From the NCBI GenBank assembly GCA_030754315.1, contig JASMAO010000006.1, positions 1 through 12,027 on the forward strand: DNA of 12,027 nucleotides, written 5' to 3'. Shown here piece by piece: positions 6,739 through 12,027 of the stretch (positions within the stretch are counted from its first letter, which is position 1; each line of letters starts with the position of its first letter). The notes beneath the pieces were generated by a model. It ran no database searches, was not told the origin of the DNA, and saw only the letters and a program-made list of their open reading frames with translations. A program made the position numbers and the translations under genes. This DNA is from SAR202 cluster bacterium (GTDB lineage: Bacteria; Chloroflexota; Dehalococcoidia; Lucifugimonadales; JASMAO01).

Positions 6739-6808
6739 ATATTTCCAATAGTCCACCATACGTTCCATGTGGTGATAAGCTGTTCAGATAACACTAATTG
6801 CGTAGCCA

Positions 6809-9142
6809 ATGTTCGACATACTACTGTGGCTCATCAGTATAGAGGCGTTCGGACTCGCGGCATTCCCGCTAGCATATTATCTTTTCCCAAATCTCTCTGA
6901 CCGGGGATTCAGTGTCAGCAAACCTCTAGGCATTTTGCTGATCTGTTACTTTTCTTGGATTTTAAGCGTGCTTCGATTAGTTCCCAGCAATGGCACCACG
7001 ATTGCTTTATTGTTCCTTTCACTAGCCACACTATCGGCAGTCTTTTTCTGGAAACATCGGAAAGGCTTTCAGCGATTGTGGGAGTTTGAGCGAAATTCCC
7101 TAATAATAAGCGAAGTCGTCTATCTAGTCGTGGTTGTGTTTTGGCTCATCTACCGAAGCCACGACCCTGCCATCAATCACACTGAACAGCCCATGGACTT
7201 CATGTACTTAAACGCGTCCATACAAACGGACATTGGAACTCCAGAGGACCCTTGGCTTCGAGGAGAGCCTATTAGCTACTACTACTTTGGATATTGGATG
7301 TATGGTGCTATCGCAAAGTTTACTGGTATCGCTTCCCAAATATCATTCAACCTCGCGTTGGCCGTAATTCCCGCCATGAGTGCGGTTGGTGCATTCGGTT
7401 TGGTTTACAACATGGTGCGGGCGGAATCACGCCGATTTCGTCGAGCCATAGGTGCTGGAATCTTGGCCGCTGTTCTCCTCACCAGCATTGCGAATCTAGA
7501 AGGTGTACTGGAATTTGGACACGCTAACGGCATTGGTTCCGCAAGTTTCTACGAATGGGTCGGTATTGATGGGCTTGAAAAACCAGAATCGGAGATGACT
7601 CAGAGCTGGAGGCCCAATGAGTTTTGGTGGTGGTGGCGCGCCAGTCGGGTAATTGGAATGAAGGACGCTGAACATACCTTAGACTATACCATCACAGAGT
7701 TCCCTTTCTTCAGCTTTATGCTGGGTGACATGCATCCTCACGTAATGTCAATCCCCCTTGTGTTGCTATTTCTTGCTGCCTGCTACAACTATCTACGATC
7801 TCAAATGATAAACTGGCGACGTGTCAGCATCAGGACAATAACAGAAGTCGGTTTTCTGGGACTTGCACTGGGAGGTCTCGGATTCACCAACATGTGGGAT
7901 TTTCCTGTCTTTGCCGCAATCTTCATAAGTGTAGCAGCACTGAGATCTTACGCTGAACATGGGCCGTTACTACGATCAATTGGGTATGAGATACTACCAG
8001 TCTTGTTTCTAGTTCTCGGTGTCGCACTATTCTCGATATCGCCATACTTGATGAACTTCTCGAGCCAAGTGTCGGGTATCGGACCAGTAATTATGGCATC
8101 GTCTCGTCCATTCCACATTCTTATATTTTGGGGTCTATTCCTATGTGTAATCGTGCCTTTCATCCTCAGTGAGTTCTGTCGGACTAAGGTCGACAATGAC
8201 TGGGCCACTCTTCTCTGGATATCGATGGTTGTCGGCTTCGGACCATTCGCCGGTTGGGTATTCCTTCAGGCTGGTCGTGGAGGAACCGTCGGAGAAATGG
8301 CAACCAAACTATTTCATGTCATGCCATTCGCTTTGATAATCAGCATAGCTGTTTACACCCTCCTTTGGCTAACCAAAAAGAGCACCAGCTCTTCGGGTAA
8401 AATCTTCGCCCTCGGGCTTTCGATCTCAGGATTACTACTTATCATGGGACCGGACCTTTTCTACGTCGACGACTCATTTGGAGGAGCGTCCGAGCGAATG
8501 AATACCGTTTTCAAACTCTATTACCAGGCATGGATAATTCTGGCAATCGCCTCCGGGTTCATCATGTATTATTGGGTAAATTATAGGGAATCATTGACTG
8601 GAACATCTCGTTTGTTAACTACCGCATGGGGTATTGCTTTCGTCTTTCTGCTAATGGGCTCCTCTTACTACCCACCCGCGGCAGCGGCCAGCAAGAGTAA
8701 TCTGTTTGGAAACAATCGAACTTTGGACGGTCTTACCCACCTAGGCCCAACTGGCTCTGAATACCAAGCAATAATGTTTCTCAAAAAAGAAGCAGATTCA
8801 AACTCGGCAGTCCTAGAAGCCGTTGGCCGAGACTACAGCCAATTCGGGCGTATATCAGGCAGTACAGGCATCCCTACAGTGTTAGGCTGGCCAGGACACG
8901 AAATTCAATGGCGTGGATCTAACGAACTTTTTGATGACCGCGAACTGATGGTTCAACGCATTTACCAAACCCTCAACGTGGCAGAGGCCAAAAACTTACT
9001 CAATATGTACGCTGTAGATTATGTATATGTTGGTGCTCGAGAACGAGAAGCTTATGGAACTGAAGGATTAGGAAAATTTCCTGGATTTATGGACCGCGTT
9101 TTCACGGCCGATGGAGTAGATATTTACAAGACACGGGACTAA
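6809..9142 (+). CDS. DUF2298 / Chlor_Arch_YYY-type polytopic membrane protein, putative GT-C-type glycosyltransferase
   Basis: This 777-residue, strongly hydrophobic protein has more than ten predicted membrane segments. It carries the signature that named the family: YYYFG at 157-161, in EPISYYYFGYWMYG. Other family-like blocks are EQPMDF at 126-131, DMHPH at 307-311, TNMWDFP further on, ERMNTVFKLYYQ in the second half, and the tail block LGWPGHE at 692-698. Length fits the single-copy class (about 700-900). The family is known mainly from Chloroflexota and Archaea and has no established biochemical role. Acidic residues in the first large extracytoplasmic loop (Glu126, Asp130) resemble the catalytic acids of GT-C enzymes that use polyprenyl-phosphate sugars; that is an inference. 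ATG-6809 gives an immediate membrane helix, but no SD is seen. The Agl23-like gene follows after 54 bp. Confidence 0.9.
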   Translation: MFDILLWLISIEAFGLAAFPLAYYLFPNLSDRGFSVSKPLGILLICYFSWILSVLRLVPSNGTTIALLFLSLATLSAVFFWKHRKGFQRLWEFERNSLIISEVVYLVVVVFWLIYRSHDPAINHTEQPMDFMYLNASIQTDIGTPEDPWLRGEPISYYYFGYWMYGAIAKFTGIASQISFNLALAVIPAMSAVGAFGLVYNMVRAESRRFRRAIGAGILAAVLLTSIANLEGVLEFGHANGIGSASFYEWVGIDGLEKPESEMTQSWRPNEFWWWWRASRVIGMKDAEHTLDYTITEFPFFSFMLGDMHPHVMSIPLVLLFLAACYNYLRSQMINWRRVSIRTITEVGFLGLALGGLGFTNMWDFPVFAAIFISVAALRSYAEHGPLLRSIGYEILPVLFLVLGVALFSISPYLMNFSSQVSGIGPVIMASSRPFHILIFWGLFLCVIVPFILSEFCRTKVDNDWATLLWISMVVGFGPFAGWVFLQAGRGGTVGEMATKLFHVMPFALIISIAVYTLLWLTKKSTSSSGKIFALGLSISGLLLIMGPDLFYVDDSFGGASERMNTVFKLYYQAWIILAIASGFIMYYWVNYRESLTGTSRLLTTAWGIAFVFLLMGSSYYPPAAAASKSNLFGNNRTLDGLTHLGPTGSEYQAIMFLKKEADSNSAVLEAVGRDYSQFGRISGSTGIPTVLGWPGHEIQWRGSNELFDDRELMVQRIYQTLNVAEAKNLLNMYAVDYVYVGAREREAYGTEGLGKFPGFMDRVFTADGVDIYKTRD

Positions 9143-9159
9143 ACCAGACTCCCCACCCC

Positions 9160-9165
9160 TATAAA
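9160..9165 (+). promoter_or_regulatory. Candidate -10 box upstream of the Agl23-like gene
   Basis: TATAAA (five of six matches to consensus) lies in the 54-bp gap after the DUF2298 stop, but no recognisable -35 sits 16-18 bp upstream. If used, transcription would begin near 9172, giving either a 25-nt leader to ATG-9197 or a leader of about 158 nt to ATG-9329. Read-through from the upstream gene is equally likely. Confidence 0.2.
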
Positions 9166-9196
9166 TAAAACATCGCCAGCAATCTTATTTACACCC

Positions 9197-11428
9197 ATGC
9201 TAGAACCTATATCTGACACCAAGAAGAATCTCGGTTCCAAATCCGTGACAGCAATTGCTGTCACTGCCAAACGCAATTTGAGTTTAGCAATATATGGCCT
9301 GATCCCAAACATCAGATCCACGGTCAAGATGCATCCCTGGGAGACAGGAGCATACGTGGTAATAATATTGAGTGCACTCCTAGCGCGCCTATGGGACCTG
9401 GGCTCCCGAGCAATCCATCACGACGAGAGTCTACATGCCTTCTACGCATGGAGTTTCGCCTCAGGCCATGGCTACGAGCACAACCCTATGATGCACGGAC
9501 CTTTTCAAATTGAGGCTTCTGGTCTCATCTTCCGGATGTTGGGTGACAGTGACTTTACCGCACGAATACTTTACGTCATTGCAGGCACCATACTGGTTGG
9601 CATGCCGATATTATTGCGGAAGCGCCTTGGATCCTTAGGCTCTCTTTTCTCATCGGTGATGCTTGCTATATCTCCTACGATGCTCTATTTCAGCCGATTC
9701 GCTCGCAACGACATTTTAATCGGTGTGTGGACCCTGGGCCTGGTCGTGTGCATATGGCGCTACATAGATGAAGGCAAAAACCGATACCTGTACATTGCGG
9801 CAATTCTTCTATCACTTGCCTTTAGTACCAAGGAAACCGCGTACCTAATCACGGTTACGTTGGGCATCTACCTGGTAATGATTAGGCTGTCACAAACTTG
9901 GCCATCCATAAGAAACAAAATTGTATTCGGACAAGTATCGCCTCCTTTTGCAGTCTATATAATTTTGGCGGGCCTGATCTCATCCATTTCCAGAGTTTTG
10001 AACCACTCCCAAGAATCTAGGCACGCCGGATTCCTCGTCATGCTGATCACGTTAACTTTACCTTTGTGGGCAGCAGCACTGAGCGTTTTCCAAAACACCC
10101 CATTACTGAGTTGGTCCAACCTCATATTAGCTACGCCTGTTGATGGAGGCGGACCCATTGGTGCTCCCTTACGAGGCGGAAACGTTCTGGCAACATATTT
10201 CCTTGTAGTGTTGGGGCTAGCCGCAGTATATCTAGGGTGGCGATGGCGATGGGCCATTTGGTGGCGATGCACCGCAATTTTTTACTCTATTTTTGTGATT
10301 TTATACACGGCGCTCTTCTCTAACCCTAACGGACTCGGCTCCGGGTTGTGGCAATCTCTCGGATATTGGGTTGTTCAGCAAGGAGAGGCACGAGGGAGCC
10401 AACCGTGGTACTACTATTTCTTGTTGGGATCGATTTACGAATACTTGCCAATTATCCTTTCTGTAGTTGGAGCTATTTATTATTTGCGACGTAAAGACGC
10501 TCTGGGACGATTCTTAGTATTTTGGGCAATATTTACTCTAGGCATATATACAGTTGCCAGCGAGAAGATGCCTTGGCTCCTAGTCAATATCACGTTGCCA
10601 ATCATAATCCTTGCCGGCAAATTTCTAGGAGAATTAGTCGGCAGGATCGATTGGCGTCGAGTGGTGAGAGTCCGGGAATTGACCTTCGCCGCCTGTGTGC
10701 CATTATTAGCCATAATGCTCTACGTTGCTGCATTCTACAACGTCTCAGATTGGAGACTCTTAGACACGTTACTAGTAGTAAGTGCTCTTGGTGGAGCGAT
10801 TGGCCTCACAACAATGTGCGGATTCATGTCCCGGGAAATCGAGGGTAGAAATCTGGTCGCGTTAATAACATTGCCTTTGGTATTTATCTTGCTTGTCTTA
10901 ACTATAAGAACAGGTTGGAACGTTGCATACAAAAACGGGGATGTACCCGTTGAAATGCTTGTATACACACAAACTACCCCCGACTTGGCCAGGTTGGCCG
11001 CTTTGTTAAAAGAACCAGGCGACGCGGTCACCGTTACCATTGATAGCACCAACGGGTTCAATTGGCCTTGGCACTGGTATCTGAGAAACAATAACCGCGT
11101 GAATTTCGTCTCTTACGATGGGGCATCTCTAGATAACCCGCCCGACGATTCAGTGCTAGTAATCCACACCAAGAACCAGATCAAGAATGATTCGGTTCTC
11201 CTCAAACACTACAGTGAAGGGAAATCCATTAAACATCGTTGGTGGTTTCCCGAATCCTACAGGGGACTTACGCCAGCGAAGTTTCTGAGAGGCTTGGTAG
11301 ACCGCGAATCATGGCGTACAGCTAAAGACTACTTCCTCCACCGCAAGATAGATTCCGCCCTTGGCAGTGAAGATGCTTACGTTTACTTCCCTCGTGGTTC
11401 CTCAACAACTTTCGAGGTCTCACATTAG
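9197..11428 (+). CDS. Agl23-like (TIGR03663-type) membrane protein, putative GT-C-fold glycosyltransferase
   Basis: This 743-residue protein has about a dozen hydrophobic segments up to roughly residue 575, then a soluble C-terminal region. After the first helix comes LWDLGSRAIHHDESLHAFY; the His74-His75-Asp76-Glu77 cluster and the following HNPMMHGPFQ are the clearest family marks. An Asp/Glu in this loop is the expected catalytic site of GT-C enzymes (Pmt/ArnT-like) facing outward. The tail contains YTQTTPDLARLA and WPWHWYLR (623-630). The family is called flippase activity-associated protein Agl23 after its gene context, and typically occurs with DUF2298 in Chloroflexota and Archaea, as here. 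The start is uncertain: ATG-9197 and in-frame ATG-9329 (MHPWETG) both lack an SD, and the 44 residues between them do not look conserved. A perfect 20-bp palindrome lies in that stretch. Role in glycan transfer is inferred. Confidence 0.9.
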   Translation: MLEPISDTKKNLGSKSVTAIAVTAKRNLSLAIYGLIPNIRSTVKMHPWETGAYVVIILSALLARLWDLGSRAIHHDESLHAFYAWSFASGHGYEHNPMMHGPFQIEASGLIFRMLGDSDFTARILYVIAGTILVGMPILLRKRLGSLGSLFSSVMLAISPTMLYFSRFARNDILIGVWTLGLVVCIWRYIDEGKNRYLYIAAILLSLAFSTKETAYLITVTLGIYLVMIRLSQTWPSIRNKIVFGQVSPPFAVYIILAGLISSISRVLNHSQESRHAGFLVMLITLTLPLWAAALSVFQNTPLLSWSNLILATPVDGGGPIGAPLRGGNVLATYFLVVLGLAAVYLGWRWRWAIWWRCTAIFYSIFVILYTALFSNPNGLGSGLWQSLGYWVVQQGEARGSQPWYYYFLLGSIYEYLPIILSVVGAIYYLRRKDALGRFLVFWAIFTLGIYTVASEKMPWLLVNITLPIIILAGKFLGELVGRIDWRRVVRVRELTFAACVPLLAIMLYVAAFYNVSDWRLLDTLLVVSALGGAIGLTTMCGFMSREIEGRNLVALITLPLVFILLVLTIRTGWNVAYKNGDVPVEMLVYTQTTPDLARLAALLKEPGDAVTVTIDSTNGFNWPWHWYLRNNNRVNFVSYDGASLDNPPDDSVLVIHTKNQIKNDSVLLKHYSEGKSIKHRWWFPESYRGLTPAKFLRGLVDRESWRTAKDYFLHRKIDSALGSEDAYVYFPRGSSTTFEVSH
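9245..9264. repeat. Perfect 20-bp palindrome at the 5' end of the Agl23-like gene
   Basis: GTGACAGC-AATT-GCTGTCAC reads identically on both strands with no mismatch. As RNA it can fold into an 8-bp stem with an AATT loop. It lies 48 bp inside the frame from ATG-9197 and 65 bp upstream of ATG-9329, so it is either coding or leader depending on the true start. No T-run follows, so it is not an intrinsic terminator. The size suits an operator for a dimeric regulator. Confidence 0.55.
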
Positions 11429-11479
11429 CTACTGTGTCCAGCGTTCCACCTTAATCCCAGATGCAACCTGAGTAAATGA

Positions 11480-11507
11480 TTGACAAAGAGCCTAAAACAC
11501 CTATCTC
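11480..11507 (+). promoter_or_regulatory. Possible promoter for the flippase-like gene
   Basis: A perfect -35 TTGACA at 11480-11485 is followed, 16 bp on, by TATCTC (11502-11507), which matches only the first three positions of the -10 consensus. It lies in the 125-bp gap after the Agl23-like gene, about 45-75 bp upstream of the next start, a reasonable place for a new promoter. The weak -10 keeps confidence low. Confidence 0.3.
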
Positions 11508-11553
11508 CGACAACTTACCCATCACTCGTATGCTACGCTGAGCTAGAGGCGTT

Positions 11554-12027
11554 ATGTTAACCAGTATCAACCAAAAGTTTTTTGTCGGCATTTTCGTTAG
11601 TGCGGTATTGCTAACCATATTCATACTCACGGTCGACTTTAAAAGTATGCTCGCTAGTTTAGCCTCGGCTAATTATTTGTTGCTGATGCCAGCGATAGGA
11701 CTATACCTAGTGTCGGTCGGGTTCCGAACGATTCGATGGAGCTGGCTCCTTAAACACATACGGCATGTTACATTCACACGGCTATACCCTGTAGTTGTTG
11801 TTGGGTACATGGCAAACAATCTCCTACCCATGCGGCTTGGTGAACTAGTACGCGCGCATTATGTGGGCGAACGGGAAGGAATCAGTAAAATATCTGCACT
11901 CGTTACAATCTTCATCGAACGCCTTCTAGACGCCATCACACTCATGCTATTCATAGCCGTAGTAGCAATTTTCGTGCCGGTCTCCAGACTGGCCGAGGAT
12001 TTTGGTGTCCGATGGGGCATGGTATGG
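11554..12027 (+). CDS. Flippase-like / LPG-synthase transmembrane-domain protein (AglD C-terminal domain family), 3'-truncated
   Basis: The open frame runs from ATG-11554 through the window end (158 codons seen). AGAGG at 11545-11549 supports this start. Several membrane helices are visible (about residues 9-25, 41-56 and 75-90). The family block GYMANNLLPMRLGELVRA starts at Gly84, with the conserved Arg94-Leu-Gly-Glu97, and is followed by GISKISALVTIFIERLLD (Glu122, Arg123, Asp126). This pattern defines the UPF0104/TIGR00374 family, which includes the membrane domain of lysylphosphatidylglycerol synthase MprF and of archaeal AglD. There is no N-terminal glycosyltransferase domain, since the protein opens directly with a helix. 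Next to DUF2298 and Agl23-like genes, a role in moving or modifying a lipid-linked substrate is likely, but lipid aminoacylation cannot be excluded with the C-terminus missing. The full family length is usually 300-350. Confidence 0.9.
   Translation, partial: MLTSINQKFFVGIFVSAVLLTIFILTVDFKSMLASLASANYLLLMPAIGLYLVSVGFRTIRWSWLLKHIRHVTFTRLYPVVVVGYMANNLLPMRLGELVRAHYVGEREGISKISALVTIFIERLLDAITLMLFIAVVAIFVPVSRLAEDFGVRWGMVW

Noticed and set aside
6753..6774. CACCA/TGGTG hairpin in the ftsY-DUF2298 gap as a terminator.
   Set aside because: Only a 5-bp stem with an 11-nt loop and no T-run.
9139..9327. 62-codon - strand frame over the 5' end of the Agl23-like gene.
   Set aside because: It exists partly because of the palindrome, which makes both strands encode AVTAIAVT; no SD and no domain.
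1..12027. CRISPR array, insertion sequence, prophage or defence island.
   Set aside because: No regularly spaced repeats, transposase, integrase or terminal inverted repeats are seen. Gene content is housekeeping, metabolic and envelope.

Overview
The window reads as a bacterial chromosome segment of moderate GC (roughly half), densely coded, with no sign of mobile elements, rRNA, tRNA or CRISPR. Bacterial core genes (jag/khpB, serS, ftsY) sit beside a pair of very large membrane proteins, DUF2298/Chlor_Arch_YYY and Agl23-like. That pair is known mainly from Chloroflexota and Archaea, so the best guess is a member of Chloroflexota, possibly a Dehalococcoidia/SAR202-type marine lineage. The phylum is inferred from gene content and family resemblance only; no search was run.

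Layout. (1) Positions 2-1441, + strand: the 3' part of jag/khpB, whose 5' end lies outside the window, followed 15 bp later by a PfkB-family sugar kinase with a TTG start. (2) Positions 1482-2741, - strand: serS, convergent with the kinase. Its real start is an internal GTG with a good Shine-Dalgarno (SD) sequence, not the upstream ATG that the open frame would allow. (3) Positions 2742-3136: a 395-bp divergent intergenic region, the only long gap, containing several short inverted repeats and a direct repeat with a 20-bp period. (4) Positions 3137-5387, + strand: a tight run of an SDR oxidoreductase, a metal-dependent amidohydrolase_2 enzyme and a 2',3'-cyclic RNA phosphodiesterase (ThpR), 15 and 7 bp apart. 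(5) Positions 5403-5689: a small zinc-ribbon gene with its own extended -10 promoter and a perfect SD. (6) Positions 5794-6738: ftsY, the SRP receptor. (7) Positions 6809-12027: DUF2298, an Agl23-like GT-C-type protein and the start of an AglD/LPG-synthase-type flippase-domain protein, cut by the window end.

How the genes work together. The left part is housekeeping: RNA binding (Jag), tRNA charging (SerRS), RNA-end metabolism (ThpR) and membrane targeting (FtsY). The SDR and amidohydrolase look like consecutive enzymes of a small catabolic pathway with unknown substrate. The right third is the most interesting part. Two multi-membrane proteins with acidic motifs of the kind used by lipid-phosphosugar glycosyltransferases are followed by a flippase-like membrane protein. 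This suggests a poorly characterised envelope or protein glycosylation module shared with archaea.

The best non-gene signals are a perfect 20-bp palindrome near the 5' end of the Agl23-like gene, a perfect 9-bp hairpin across the 3' end of the zinc-ribbon gene, and the repeat-rich serS/SDR divergent region.
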